Source: Sedimentisphaerales bacterium
GTDB lineage: Bacteria; Planctomycetota; Phycisphaerae; Sedimentisphaerales; SM23-30
Length of the DNA: 64,000 bases
Direction: 5' to 3'
Assembly: GCA_016928435.1 (NCBI GenBank)
Contig: JAFGKT010000080.1
Location: 34,312 to 98,311, forward strand
Numbering within the stretch: position 1 is the first letter of the stretch; the number at the start of each line of letters is the position of its first letter. Both the position numbers and the translations under genes were made by a program. Below are positions 17,472 to 26,850 of the stretch, one piece after another. The notes beneath the pieces were generated by a model, which saw only the letters and a program-made list of their open reading frames with translations, was not told the origin of the DNA and searched no databases.

Positions 17472-19430
17472 TTAGGCGTCGGCACTGCCGGTTACCAAAG
17501 CGTCAACCACTGACGGATCCGCCAGGGTCGAGGTATCACCGATTTGGTCCGGCGTACCTTCGGAAATCTTACGCAGAATACGACGCATGATCTTGCCCGA
17601 ACGCGTCTTGGGCAAAGCAGGCGTAAACTGAATCTTATCAGGCGAAGCGTGTGGACCAATCTCATTACGCACCGTCTTGACCAACTCACCCTTCAGTTCC
17701 GGAGTAACTTCTTTGCCGGTCTTCAGAGTAACATAAGCGTAGATACCTTGACCCTTCAGATCGTGAGGCATACCGACAACGGCGGCTTCTGCGACACTTG
17801 GGTGTTTACCCAAAGCGCCTTCGATTTCCGCTGTGCCCAAACGATGGCCCGAAACGTTGATAACGTCATCAACGCGACCGGTAATCCAGTAGTAGCCATC
17901 TTCGTCGCGACGGCAGCCATCACCACTGAAGTACTTGCCAGGATACATGCTGAAGTAAGTTTGCTTGAAGCGATCGTGATCGCCGTACAAGGTTCTCATC
18001 ATGCCCGGCCACGGGAACTTGATGCACAAATTGCCGCTTACACTGTTGCCTTCAATGGTCTTGCCGTTTTCGTCAACCAATTCCGGTTGTACGCCAAAGA
18101 AAGGCAGCGTAGCCGAACCGGGTTTGGTCTTGATAGCGCCGGGCAACGGAGTAATCAAAATACCGCCGGTCTCCGTCTGCCACCAGGTGTCCACTATGGG
18201 GCAGTTCTCTTTGCCGACAACTTGATAATACCAATGCCATTCCGGGCTCTTGATCGGCTCACCGACAGTACCCAGAACCTTCAAAGTACTAAGGTTATGC
18301 TTGGTTACCCAAGAATCGCCTTCTTTCATCAGTGCCCGCAAAGCAGTCGGAGCGGTGTAGAAAATGTTGACCTTGTGCTTATCAACTACTTCCCAGAACC
18401 GACCGTAATCAGGATAGTTCGGCACGCCTTCAAACATAACCGTAACTGCACGGTTCGTCAAAGGACCATAAACAATGTAGCTGTGTCCGGTAACCCAGCC
18501 GATATCAGCCGTGCACCAGTAAATGTCGCCTTCTTGATAGTCAAACACATACTTGTGCGTTATTGCCGCGTAAAGCAAGTAACCGCCGGTGGTGTGCAAT
18601 ACACCCTTGGGATGACCGGTTGAACCAGACGTGTAAAGAATGAACAACGGATCTTCGGCATCCATCGACTCGCATGCGCACTCGGTTGATTCCGCGTCGC
18701 ACATCTCATGCCACCACAAATCACGACCTGCCTGCATCGGAACTTCGTTGCCGGTACGCTTCACAACAACAATATGCTCTACGCAAGGACAAGAAGCCGC
18801 AGCCTTGTCAGCGTTGGTCTTCATCGGAATATCATTCTTCTTGCCACGCAGTGCCGTGTCTTGAGTAATGATAACTTTGCATTCGCTGTCGTTGATACGT
18901 TCTGCCAAAGAATCAGGACTAAAAGCGCCAAAAACAATGCTGTGTACCGCGCCAATACGCGTACAAGCCAGCATCGCCACAGGCAACTGAGGAACCATCT
19001 GCATATACATGCAAACGCGGTCGCCCTTCTTGACGCCGATCTTCTTCAGAGCGTTGGCGAACTGACAAACCTGGTCCAGCAACTCTTTGTAAGTAACTTT
19101 GCTGTCTTCATGCGGGTCGTTGCCTTCCCAAATAATCGCTGTTTGGTCGCCTTTGCCGGCTTCGACATGACGGTCCAAGCAGTTATAACTGACATTCAGT
19201 TTGCCGCCCTTGAACCACTCGATATTGGCTTCGTGAAAATCCCAATCCAGAACCTTGTCCCATTTCTTGTCCCAAGAAATCATTTTTTCCGCCATCTCAG
19301 ACCAGAACCCTTCCGGATCCTTAACTGAACGGTCGTACATCTCTTGGTACTTCGCGAAATCGATATCCGTTTTGCCCTTGATAGCATCGGGTACATCATA
19401 AGTAGGAATCGTTGATACTTCTTCAGACAT
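17472..19430 (-). CDS. acs: Acetyl-CoA synthetase (AMP-forming)
   Basis: This 652-residue enzyme, the family's normal size, activates acetate with ATP and CoA. Seen blocks are the adenylate-forming P-loop [20 protein letters not shown], the WWQTETGG block, a [25 protein letters not shown] hinge and the C-terminal [16 protein letters not shown] with the lysine that is acetylated in regulated homologues. The start at 19430 is followed by the usual N-terminal Acs lid ([20 protein letters not shown]). It permits acetate scavenging beside the fermentative genes nearby. Confidence 0.95.
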   Translation of the reverse strand: MSEEVSTIPTYDVPDAIKGKTDIDFAKYQEMYDRSVKDPEGFWSEMAEKMISWDKKWDKVLDWDFHEANIEWFKGGKLNVSYNCLDRHVEAGKGDQTAIIWEGNDPHEDSKVTYKELLDQVCQFANALKKIGVKKGDRVCMYMQMVPQLPVAMLACTRIGAVHSIVFGAFSPDSLAERINDSECKVIITQDTALRGKKNDIPMKTNADKAAASCPCVEHIVVVKRTGNEVPMQAGRDLWWHEMCDAESTECACESMDAEDPLFILYTSGSTGHPKGVLHTTGGYLLYAAITHKYVFDYQEGDIYWCTADIGWVTGHSYIVYGPLTNRAVTVMFEGVPNYPDYGRFWEVVDKHKVNIFYTAPTALRALMKEGDSWVTKHNLSTLKVLGTVGEPIKSPEWHWYYQVVGKENCPIVDTWWQTETGGILITPLPGAIKTKPGSATLPFFGVQPELVDENGKTIEGNSVSGNLCIKFPWPGMMRTLYGDHDRFKQTYFSMYPGKYFSGDGCRRDEDGYYWITGRVDDVINVSGHRLGTAEIEGALGKHPSVAEAAVVGMPHDLKGQGIYAYVTLKTGKEVTPELKGELVKTVRNEIGPHASPDKIQFTPALPKTRSGKIMRRILRKISEGTPDQIGDTSTLADPSVVDALVTGSADA

Positions 19431-19484
19431 ATAGCAGCTCCTTATGTCGTTAGATTTTTATTAAAAAAAATACCATAAAATCCG

Positions 19485-19727
19485 CTAATCCCGAGTAGGA
19501 ATCACCAGAATACACACATAGTTCATTATTGCCCACTCCAACCCCGATAACGCCTGGCGAGATAAGCGTATCAAATCGGGACGGTTTTTTTGCTCAGCCC
19601 TGCGAACTTCATAAATTATTGTGTTTACTTCGCTTATCGCGAGTTCACACCGAGACCTAAACAAAAGATACGTATTATAATCGCCGAATCCATCCGCAAC
19701 AACAAAAAACCTTTTTTTCCGCGTCAT
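19485..19727 (-). CDS. Doubtful small ORF, 80 residues
   Basis: From the ATG at 19727, with GAGGAG only 3 nt upstream, this frame encodes MTRKKRFFVVADGFG and then about 60 residues with two probable helices. The ADGFG segment faintly recalls the four-helix-bundle (S23) proteins, but the order of elements does not fit well, so it may be a decayed copy. A longer frame reaches 19793, but its N-terminus lies inside a dispersed non-coding repeat and so is unlikely to be real. It is the only coding candidate in the 513-nt gap between acs and the glycosyltransferase. Confidence 0.3.
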   Translation of the reverse strand: MTRKKRFFVVADGFGDYNTYLLFRSRCELAISEVNTIIYEVRRAEQKNRPDLIRLSRQALSGLEWAIMNYVCILVIPTRD

Positions 19728-19767
19728 TATCTCCTCACGCCTTTTCCATCCCTCAGACCCAAACCAC

Positions 19768-19850
19768 CAACCACCAATCAGAGTCCTAAGCATAAATATC
19801 TACCAACGCGGTTCGCGCCGCCGGGATTGAATCCCCAACCTCCATAACCC
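19768..19850. repeat. Dispersed non-coding repeat, copy 1
   Basis: Two stretches recur at 41756-41876. ATCAGAGTCCTAAGCAT here corresponds to ATCAGAGCCCAAAGCAT there. GCGGTTCGCGCCGCCGGG here corresponds to GCGGTTCGCGCCACCGGA there. The modules are in the same order and orientation with different spacing. No coding sense is apparent. Confidence 0.5.
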
Positions 19851-19943
19851 TATTGACGAGACGCTGTGTGACAACTACCATATGGTATCCATCTAATCCA
19901 AAACACTTTAATCCAGAGTAACGAACCAGTACCTCAAAGCACA

Positions 19944-21191
19944 ATGACCGACCCATCAACAACCCCAGACCGCTCATCCGGCAGTACCAGCAGCTCAAGG
20001 CTCCCCAGCCGAGTGGTATTGGTAGCCGATGAAACAACATTGTGGCAATACGAGCCGGTTCTGCGCCGAATGATGCTGGGCCTAATCGACGAAATCGACG
20101 ACCTCACTCTTTTGTGCCTGGGCCGTTGCGCACTCGCCAATTTTGTGCCCTGTCCTCCGGTACGTCTGCTAACCGAAACCCGCAAAGACCCCACCTACGA
20201 ACAATTCGATGTCACTTCCCGCGAAGTGACTATTCGCGCCCCTCGTTCCAGGTTGATTAATCTGCTGCTGCCTCACAGACGCATAAAACGTTTGGCTAAT
20301 GCGCTGACCACATACAAGCCCACACTTCTCCACGCGCTGGGCGAAAATCAAGGCCATCTCGTTCGTCAGTTGAGCAAACAACTACATCTGCCTTACGTCG
20401 TTACTTATCTGCCCCTGGAAGGTCAGCCGAGTCAAGTCAGCTCGCCCCGCTGCACCGCTGTTATTTGCTGCAACAGCAAAGCCGCCCGCCAAACCCGCCA
20501 ATCGCGCAAAATCCCCGCTTCCCAGGTCCACCTTATACCGATCGGCACTCATGTATCACAAGAATCTGTTGCATTCAACCACGAGCAAGACACAACCAAC
20601 CTTTTCTACATCGGCCCGTTGGAAGAAGGCCTAGGCCTGGCTGAACTAATCAATGTCTTACGTCGTTTACTCAACAACGATCATCAATGTCATCTCACCT
20701 TGTGCGGCCAAGGCGCCGCTAAGCGTCACCTCCGCCAACAAACGCAGCGACTAGGCCTTACCGAACAAGTACATTTCACCCCCCCGCTGACCAAGTTTAT
20801 CCAGCACAGCCAAGCAGGCAAAATACTACTTAAGTCCAGCGACATATTCGTCCAACCCTGTCCTTCTCATAACCTCAGACCTGAATGGCTGGATGCCATG
20901 AGCGTAGGAGTAGTACTTGTAGCCGCCCAAGGACCGCCTTGCGACCTGTTCGTTGAAAACCAAACCGCTGCGATCGTACCATTCAGAGACGAAGACCGAC
21001 TTCTGGAAACGCTCGAAAACTTGATAACCAACCCATCCCACGCCATGCAGCTAGCCCACCAGGCCCAAGAACACCTGCGCAAACATTTCCAGACCAGCCA
21101 TATGGTCGAACGCATGGGCAACGCTTATCGTCAAGCCATCGAAACATTCGCCGCATTAAAGAACCCACCCCAACCAGAGCCGCGAGCGTAA
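19944..21191 (+). CDS. Glycosyltransferase, GT4-like
   Basis: This 415-residue GT-B fold protein has an N-terminal acceptor domain with the block ALGENQGHLVRQLSKQLHLPYVVTY and a C-terminal nucleotide-sugar domain with YIGPLEEGLGLAELINVL, then CHLTLCGQGAAKRHLRQQTQRLGL, and HNLRPEWLDAMSVGVVLVA. This last part is the position of the usual E-x7-E motif, and here it is degenerate. The family adds sugars to lipids, polysaccharides or small molecules; acceptor and donor cannot be read from the sequence. It has no signal peptide, so it is probably cytoplasmic. It stands alone on the plus strand and converges with the hydrolase gene. Confidence 0.75.
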   Translation: MTDPSTTPDRSSGSTSSSRLPSRVVLVADETTLWQYEPVLRRMMLGLIDEIDDLTLLCLGRCALANFVPCPPVRLLTETRKDPTYEQFDVTSREVTIRAPRSRLINLLLPHRRIKRLANALTTYKPTLLHALGENQGHLVRQLSKQLHLPYVVTYLPLEGQPSQVSSPRCTAVICCNSKAARQTRQSRKIPASQVHLIPIGTHVSQESVAFNHEQDTTNLFYIGPLEEGLGLAELINVLRRLLNNDHQCHLTLCGQGAAKRHLRQQTQRLGLTEQVHFTPPLTKFIQHSQAGKILLKSSDIFVQPCPSHNLRPEWLDAMSVGVVLVAAQGPPCDLFVENQTAAIVPFRDEDRLLETLENLITNPSHAMQLAHQAQEHLRKHFQTSHMVERMGNAYRQAIETFAALKNPPQPEPRA

Positions 21192-21268
21192 TATCCGCCG
21201 GTGCGGCTCACACCGACCGGATTGATTCCTGACTCTTTACCCCAATTGCCATCCCAACAAAGCACCGC

Positions 21269-22375
21269 TCACCAATGCCGTGCCGCGAAATGATTCACAG
21301 TCAACTGCAGTGCCCGCATAATGTGGTTGGCCAGTCCCGTATGGTCCGTCTCAAACCAAACAATCTCCGCGTCCGCTTCGTCCGCCAAAGCCTGGGCGCA
21401 ATGGGCCGGTATAATCCTATCGTCCGTGGCGTTCAGCATTAGAACTCGAGTGTTACGCAAGCGGTCCGCGTAAACCAACGGCTCGATCGGCTCGGTCGCT
21501 TTTCGAAACTGTTCAACCGATATCCCTCGACTCTGTAATTCCGCACGCACTCCCTGCACCTCCGGCGCATCGGTCATCAAAACATAAGCCAAATCCCCTC
21601 CCGCCACCACCAACACTACCCGCCCAAACCCCCCGTCCACTCCCGCCGTCAACGCCGAAATCAACCCACCCAAACTCACCCCGCACAAACCAATACGATC
21701 AGCGTCCACCCCTTCTTGCGCCGCCAACCAAGCGGCGCTTCGCCGCACATCCATCACCGCTTGCTCCACGGCCTCTACCAGCATATCCGGACTGCCGGCA
21801 AACCCTCGAACCCCTCCGCCCTGCCGCGCTCCATAGTAAGGCAGAACCATAATACAAACATCGATACCCGATGTAGCCAACGTATGAGCGATCACTCGCG
21901 GCAGCGTCATGTCACCATCCAAAGCACCCAACAAAATTACACTAGGCCGAGAACCATCACCATTCTGGCGGTAGTACTCGCAATACACCGTATTGTTGGC
22001 CGTCACATCACTTGCATAAGCCGAAGGAAAACTCACATAATAAACATCGTACAAAGGCGTCTCCCGCAGCAGAACCTTGCGGTACTCAAAGTCCTCTTCG
22101 CCTCTATCGTACTCATCCAAAAACGCCTGCTGACAAGGATCATCACTGACCGGTATCGACCTATACATCTCCGCCGGGATAGTCCCCACTTCTTCAACCG
22201 CCAACTGCGATGACTCCTGCCCATAAGCATCATCACCACCCGCTTCATCCGCCCCTGCGCTATTTTCCTCCGCGCCCGTCAACACAACCGCCCAACCCCA
22301 AACCATCAAAAATCCAACCAGCACCGTCCAACGCCGCGAAAATCCATGTTTTCCACTTGCTCTCATCTGATGCAA
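21269..22375 (-). CDS. Exported alpha/beta hydrolase
   Basis: This 368-residue protein has a signal peptide (hydrophobic core about 16-33). The alpha/beta-hydrolase fold shows nucleophile elbow GVSLGG with S234, an acid at about D318-D319 (NATDDRIIP) and H345 (ETDHTGL). The segment VLPYYGARQGGGVRGF is typical of acetyl-xylan-esterase or dienelactone-hydrolase-like members. Substrate is unknown. An acidic, low-complexity stretch follows the signal (about 36-60). An 8-bp inverted repeat lies just upstream of the start. Confidence 0.75.
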   Translation of the reverse strand: MHQMRASGKHGFSRRWTVLVGFLMVWGWAVVLTGAEENSAGADEAGGDDAYGQESSQLAVEEVGTIPAEMYRSIPVSDDPCQQAFLDEYDRGEEDFEYRKVLLRETPLYDVYYVSFPSAYASDVTANNTVYCEYYRQNGDGSRPSVILLGALDGDMTLPRVIAHTLATSGIDVCIMVLPYYGARQGGGVRGFAGSPDMLVEAVEQAVMDVRRSAAWLAAQEGVDADRIGLCGVSLGGLISALTAGVDGGFGRVVLVVAGGDLAYVLMTDAPEVQGVRAELQSRGISVEQFRKATEPIEPLVYADRLRNTRVLMLNATDDRIIPAHCAQALADEADAEIVWFETDHTGLANHIMRALQLTVNHFAARHW

Positions 22376-22383
22376 CCTTTCGT

Positions 22384-22412
22384 ATTATGATATTCGCCCA
22401 AAGAATCATAAT
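22384..22412. promoter_or_regulatory. Inverted repeat upstream of the hydrolase gene
   Basis: ATTATGAT (22384-22391) and ATCATAAT (22405-22412) form a perfect 8-bp inverted repeat with a 13-nt centre. On the minus strand a TATAAA sits directly upstream (about 22413-22419), so the repeat covers the likely transcription start of the gene that begins at 22375. It is an operator candidate. Confidence 0.35.
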
Positions 22413-22493
22413 TTATACCCCCCATTACAGCAGAACGTTACACCAATTCCCCCCTTACCGAATGCGATGCTTCCCAGCCGAGCGCCCCCATGC

Positions 22494-23324
22494 TCAGCTA
22501 ATTCCCCCCTCAGCCGCAGCATATTGTTCCACCAAACTCTTTTCCGCCAAAACCGTCTGCTGATTCTCAAAACTCACCCGCTCACTGCGATACAAAACGC
22601 CGATAGGAATCTCATCCCCCCATCGCAATGCCAACCGCAAAGCCACCTCTTTATCACGCGGATCATGGTCGTCACCCACCGGCTTCACGCGCTGTTTATA
22701 CCACTTAAATGTGTTTTGCTTATTGAATGACGGGCACGGCTGCAGAATATCAACCAACGCGAATCCACCTGTGTGCTTCAACGCCGCCACCATCGTCGCC
22801 CGCAAATGATCCCGCTCACCCACAAACGACCGCGCCACCAACGAACATTCCTCAAGAATCGCTATCGCCAACGGATTAAAAGGCAAACTCATTACCCCGT
22901 GCTTCTGTATCTTGGTAACCATTCCCAAATCGCTCGTCGGCGAAGCCTGCCCCTTGGTCAAACCGTACACTTGGTTATCATGCACAAAAACCTTCACGCC
23001 TATGTTCCGTCGAATAGCATGCAAAAAATGATTCCCCCCTTCCCCATACATGTCGCCATCGCCGCTGGTAATCGTAACTTCCAATTTATGATTGCTCAAC
23101 TTAATACCCGTAGCCGCCGGCAACGCTCGGCCGTGCAAACCATTAAATACATTGCCCCTAGTATAATGAGGCAACTTAGCCGCCTGACCAATCCCCGAAA
23201 CCAAAACCAACTTATGCCTATCCACCCCCGCTTCCTCCAAAGCTTCATCAAAGGTCTTCAGCAAAGAATAATTACCACAGCCCGGACACCAAGCCGGTTT
23301 CGTATCTGTTTCGGCTAATTTCAT
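22494..23324 (-). CDS. korB: 2-oxoacid:ferredoxin oxidoreductase beta subunit
   Basis: This 276-residue thiamine-diphosphate subunit partners the alpha subunit encoded upstream to oxidise 2-oxoacids (2-oxoglutarate-like) to acyl-CoA, reducing ferredoxin. The TPP motif GDGDMYGEGGNHFLHAIRRN starts at about residue 88 and QVYGLTKGQASPTS follows. Of the four cluster cysteines expected in the family, C13, C16 (WCPGCG) and C197 (QPCPSFN) are present. The third, normally in the GIGCS segment, is replaced (GIGQAAKLPHY), and no cysteine lies between 17 and 159. Its ATG overlaps the alpha stop by 4 nt. Confidence 0.88.
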   Translation of the reverse strand: MKLAETDTKPAWCPGCGNYSLLKTFDEALEEAGVDRHKLVLVSGIGQAAKLPHYTRGNVFNGLHGRALPAATGIKLSNHKLEVTITSGDGDMYGEGGNHFLHAIRRNIGVKVFVHDNQVYGLTKGQASPTSDLGMVTKIQKHGVMSLPFNPLAIAILEECSLVARSFVGERDHLRATMVAALKHTGGFALVDILQPCPSFNKQNTFKWYKQRVKPVGDDHDPRDKEVALRLALRWGDEIPIGVLYRSERVSFENQQTVLAEKSLVEQYAAAEGGIS

Positions 23325-24985
23325 TTCTGTATCCTTTCGGCTATCTCTGCCCCGGTAAAAGGCATCCCCGTATAATTCGTCAGCAGCTCACATTCAGTCA
23401 AAACCCCCACCGAACGCAGAAGCGTCGCCAACTGCCCCGTACAATTCCCCTCCACGGATATAATTCGCTTCGGCGAACCAATCGCCTCCTTAACCTTATC
23501 CACCGCCAAAGGCCAAACCTGACCAAAGTGCAGCATCGCCGCCGACACCCCCTTTGCGTTCAACAACGCCACCGCTTCCCGACCAGGCCCCAACGTCGAA
23601 CCCCAAGTCAACAGCAGCGTTTCCGCATCCTCCGCACCAAACCGCTCCGGCAACAAAGCCCCCGCCGTCATCCCCTTCAGCTTCCGCATCCGCTTATCCT
23701 GCTGCTCCACATGCGCATCCATATCCTCAGTGATATGCCCATCCGCCGTGTGCGAATCACTGTCACACACCACCAATGCCTCCCCACCCGGAATCGCCCT
23801 ATCCGACACCCCGGAATCCGTCACCGCGTAACGAACATAATCCTCCCCCGCGTCCGTCACAATCCTGCGATCTATCAGCCTCGGCTGACTATCCAGTTCG
23901 TCAATCGAATGTTCCATATCCTGCAAGAATTGGTCCGTCAATATCAACACCGGCGTTTGGTATTCATGCGCCGTTTCCATCGCCCTCCGCGTCAAGTCGT
24001 AACACTGCTGCACCGAACCGGGCGTAAATATCGCCCGCGGAAACTCCCCATGGCCCGCATACAAAGTAAACATCAGATCCTGCTGCCCCGTACGCGTCGG
24101 CAATCCCGTCGCCGGGCCCGGCCGCTGCGCAATCATCACCACGATCGGCAACTCCATCATACCCGCCAAGCTCAATCCTTCCGCCATCAAAGCGAACCCC
24201 CCTCCGCTGGTCATCGTCATTCCCGGCACCCCCGCGTACGTCGCCCCGCAAACCATATTCACCGCTGCGATCTCATCTTCCGCCTGTTCCACCACAATCC
24301 CGTATTCGTCCGCAGCACCCGCCAAGAAAGTAAAAACACCCGTCGAAGGCGTCATCGGATACGCCGTAACAAACTTCACTCCGCTAACCGCCGCGGATAG
24401 CCCCATCGCCGTCGAACCATCATAAACCCAACCGCCCTTGCGCGTAGGCTTAGGCCCCTTCAACTTCCCCACCTGGTCCGCCACCAACTTGCCTCCCGCC
24501 CGAGCGCAAGCGATATTCCCCGAGACCACCCCCTCATCCTTCTTAGCGAATTGCTTTTTCAGCAACCCCTCCAATACCCCAATATCATAACCCAGCAGCG
24601 CCATTACCGCCCCAGCCGCCACCGTATTCGAATACAGCGTGCTATCAGCCGTTTCCTTAGCCACCGCTTCCAAATCAATATTTATATCCCCCTTGCCCGA
24701 GCCAGTATTATGCAGAATCATCCCGCCCGATGCCACCTCCTCGCCTAGCACTTCCAACGCCTCATCAGTCAACGCCACCAAAACCCCAACCTTATCCCCC
24801 GGCCCATACAACGGCTCATCACCAATCCGAATATCATACCAATTAAGTCCACCCCGAACCCGCGACATATAACTCCGCGTCGCCAAAACCTCCAGCCCCA
24901 ATTCCGCCAACGAGCCAACCAAAAGTTGACCTGTCGTCAAAACTCCTTGACCCGCTTCGCCCGCGATTCTAATCGTCAAATCCAT
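23321..24985 (-). CDS. korA: 2-oxoacid:ferredoxin oxidoreductase alpha subunit (gamma-alpha fusion)
   Basis: This 554-residue subunit has an N-terminal gamma-type domain (DLTIRIAGEAGQGVLTTGQLL, residues about 1-185) fused to the pyrimidine-binding alpha domain. The alpha domain carries the YPMTPSTG motif and the block TMTSGGGFALMAEGLSLAGM. This fused form is standard for bacterial KorA-like proteins of about 560-620 residues. With KorB it links 2-oxoacid oxidation or reductive carboxylation to ferredoxin, which fits an anaerobic lifestyle. The preferred 2-oxoacid cannot be read from the sequence. Translation is coupled to korB by the ATGA overlap. Confidence 0.9.
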   Translation of the reverse strand: MDLTIRIAGEAGQGVLTTGQLLVGSLAELGLEVLATRSYMSRVRGGLNWYDIRIGDEPLYGPGDKVGVLVALTDEALEVLGEEVASGGMILHNTGSGKGDINIDLEAVAKETADSTLYSNTVAAGAVMALLGYDIGVLEGLLKKQFAKKDEGVVSGNIACARAGGKLVADQVGKLKGPKPTRKGGWVYDGSTAMGLSAAVSGVKFVTAYPMTPSTGVFTFLAGAADEYGIVVEQAEDEIAAVNMVCGATYAGVPGMTMTSGGGFALMAEGLSLAGMMELPIVVMIAQRPGPATGLPTRTGQQDLMFTLYAGHGEFPRAIFTPGSVQQCYDLTRRAMETAHEYQTPVLILTDQFLQDMEHSIDELDSQPRLIDRRIVTDAGEDYVRYAVTDSGVSDRAIPGGEALVVCDSDSHTADGHITEDMDAHVEQQDKRMRKLKGMTAGALLPERFGAEDAETLLLTWGSTLGPGREAVALLNAKGVSAAMLHFGQVWPLAVDKVKEAIGSPKRIISVEGNCTGQLATLLRSVGVLTECELLTNYTGMPFTGAEIAERIQK

Positions 24986-25117
24986 GGTCCGCCGTTTCCT
25001 CTCTAGCCACCCCTATGTTAGCCCATACTGACTTCTAAAAGCGCAAAGCATCCACATCTCGCAGCACCAAAGCCCGCAAGTCCTCCAAACAGTCCGCAAC
25101 TAATTAAAATCATATCC

Positions 25118-25987
25118 CTAAAGCAATCCGTAATCCGCCAGGATTTTCTTCAGTTGCTTTCTCTTCTCGTCGTCCAGTCCGACCATCGGTAGGCGCAACT
25201 CATCCGAAGCCATACCCAACTCCGCCATCGCCGCCTTGATCGGAATCGGATTCGTTGACAGTCCCAGCAAAGCTTGAGACATCGAAAACAACCTGTCGTG
25301 CCACTGCCGAGCCGTCACAAAATCGCCCGCCAAAATCGCGTCCGTCATCGCCTTGGTGTCTTTAGGCACAATATTGGCTACCACCGACACCACACCCTTG
25401 CCCCCCACCGCCGCCAAGGGCAGCGTCAAGCTGTCATCGCCCGATACTATCGTCAGATCCGAACCAATCGCGATCGCTGAAGCCTGGTCCATTTTGCCCG
25501 TCGCCTCTTTGACCGCTACGATGTTTTTGAGCTTCGACAGACGAATAATGGTTTCCGGTTCCATGTTCACCACGCAGCGTCCCGGAATATTGTACAGCAT
25601 GATCGGCAAATCAACCGTCTCCGCGATAGCCTTAAAATGCTGATACATGCCTTCTTGTGTCGGTTTGTTATAATACGGAACTATCTGCAAAGTACCATCG
25701 GCGCCTACTTCTTTGGCGAACTTGGTCAATTCAATCGCCTCAGCCGTGCTGTTGGAACCGGCACCAGCGATGACCGGCACTTGCTTGGCCGCGGCTTTGA
25801 CTACCGCTTCCACTACCTTCTTATGCTCAATGTGCGATAGCGTCGGCGATTCGCCTGTCGTTCCCACCGGAACAATACCATCCGTGCCGTTTTCAATGTG
25901 GAACTCGACCAGCTTATCCAAAGTAGCAAAATCAACTTGTCCATCCTTAAACGGCGTAATCAAAGCAACCAAACTGCCGGTAAACAT
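25118..25987 (-). CDS. dapA: 4-hydroxy-tetrahydrodipicolinate synthase
   Basis: This 289-residue class I aldolase condenses pyruvate with aspartate semialdehyde in lysine and diaminopimelate synthesis. The Schiff-base lysine K160 is in VAVKEATG, the catalytic Tyr about 132 is in LYNIPGR, and the substrate threonines are in GTTGESPTLSH (about 42-52). Its length is normal. It lies 88 nt from pdxJ on the same strand and is probably part of the same transcription run as the lipid A block. Planctomycetes with peptidoglycan need this enzyme for meso-diaminopimelate. Confidence 0.95.
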   Translation of the reverse strand: MFTGSLVALITPFKDGQVDFATLDKLVEFHIENGTDGIVPVGTTGESPTLSHIEHKKVVEAVVKAAAKQVPVIAGAGSNSTAEAIELTKFAKEVGADGTLQIVPYYNKPTQEGMYQHFKAIAETVDLPIMLYNIPGRCVVNMEPETIIRLSKLKNIVAVKEATGKMDQASAIAIGSDLTIVSGDDSLTLPLAAVGGKGVVSVVANIVPKDTKAMTDAILAGDFVTARQWHDRLFSMSQALLGLSTNPIPIKAAMAELGMASDELRLPMVGLDDEKRKQLKKILADYGLL

Positions 25988-26075
25988 CTTTATTCTCTCC
26001 GAATCTATTATCAGCTTTCAAAAATCTAATCTTGCCGGCAGACTCTAAGACCGCCAACGTCAACGTCTATTGCAC

Positions 26076-26798
26076 TTAACTGTACTTATCGATCAAAGCG
26101 ATCATTTCCCGCACCGCTTCTCGAATGCCCACAAAAACCGAACGCGCTATGATACCATGGCCGATGTTAAAATCTTCCAGTCCCTCAATCGCCGCGATCG
26201 GGGCGATATTACGATAATTCAAACCGTGCCCCGCGTGTACCACTAACCCATTCTCCATGCCGATATCCCGGCCTTTTGTCATCTCCTTCACTCGTCGCGC
26301 TCGCTGCTGATCTGTGCGGGCATTAGCGTACATCCCCGTGTGCAGCTCAATCGCGTCGCAGCCCGCCTGGGCCGATGCCAAAATCTGCTTCGCGTCCGGC
26401 ACAATAAAAGCCGAAACCACAATGCCGGCCTTCTGCAGCCGTTTCGTAACCGACATTAACCGCTTCTTATGCTTCACACAGTCCAAACCACCCTCGGTCG
26501 TCAATTCCTGCCTTTTCTCCGGCACCAACGTCACCTGGTCAGGCTTCACCCGCGTAGCGATCCGCACCATCGCGTCCGTCATCGCCATTTCCAAGTTCAA
26601 CTTCACGCCCACCGTCTGCCGCATTATCTCCAAATCTCTGTCTTGAATATGCCTTCGGTCTTCGCGTAAATGCAGCGTAATACCTGCCGCGCCGGCCAAC
26701 TCGCACTCCGCCGCCGCCCAAACCGGGTCCGGCTCATCAACACCCCGCGCCTGACGAATCGTCGCTACATGATCGATATTTACATTCAAAACAGCCAT
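26076..26798 (-). CDS. pdxJ: Pyridoxine 5'-phosphate synthase
   Basis: This is a 240-residue TIM-barrel enzyme that closes the pyridoxine ring from 1-deoxyxylulose 5-phosphate and aminoacetone phosphate. The start at 26798 gives the canonical N-terminus MAVLNVNIDHVATIRQARG and has AAAGGA 8 nt upstream. The longer frame to 26843 adds 15 atypical residues. Blocks EDRRHIQDRDL, LEIMRQTVGVKLNLEMA and VHAGHGLNYRN are family hallmarks. It sits between the oxidoreductase gene and dapA. Confidence 0.95.
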   Translation of the reverse strand: MAVLNVNIDHVATIRQARGVDEPDPVWAAAECELAGAAGITLHLREDRRHIQDRDLEIMRQTVGVKLNLEMAMTDAMVRIATRVKPDQVTLVPEKRQELTTEGGLDCVKHKKRLMSVTKRLQKAGIVVSAFIVPDAKQILASAQAGCDAIELHTGMYANARTDQQRARRVKEMTKGRDIGMENGLVVHAGHGLNYRNIAPIAAIEGLEDFNIGHGIIARSVFVGIREAVREMIALIDKYS

Positions 26799-26850
26799 CG
26801 CACTTATCCTTTCCGCCATTCCCGGCGCTGCCCAACTGCCCAATACAACC

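Noticed and set aside
21192..21240. Terminator between the glycosyltransferase and hydrolase genes
   Set aside because: A short CGGTG/CACCG pairing is present, but no T-run follows on either strand.
23528..24400. 290-codon plus-strand frame rich in Arg and His opposite korA
   Set aside because: Its biased composition is that of an antisense shadow; korA on the other strand is a clear family member.
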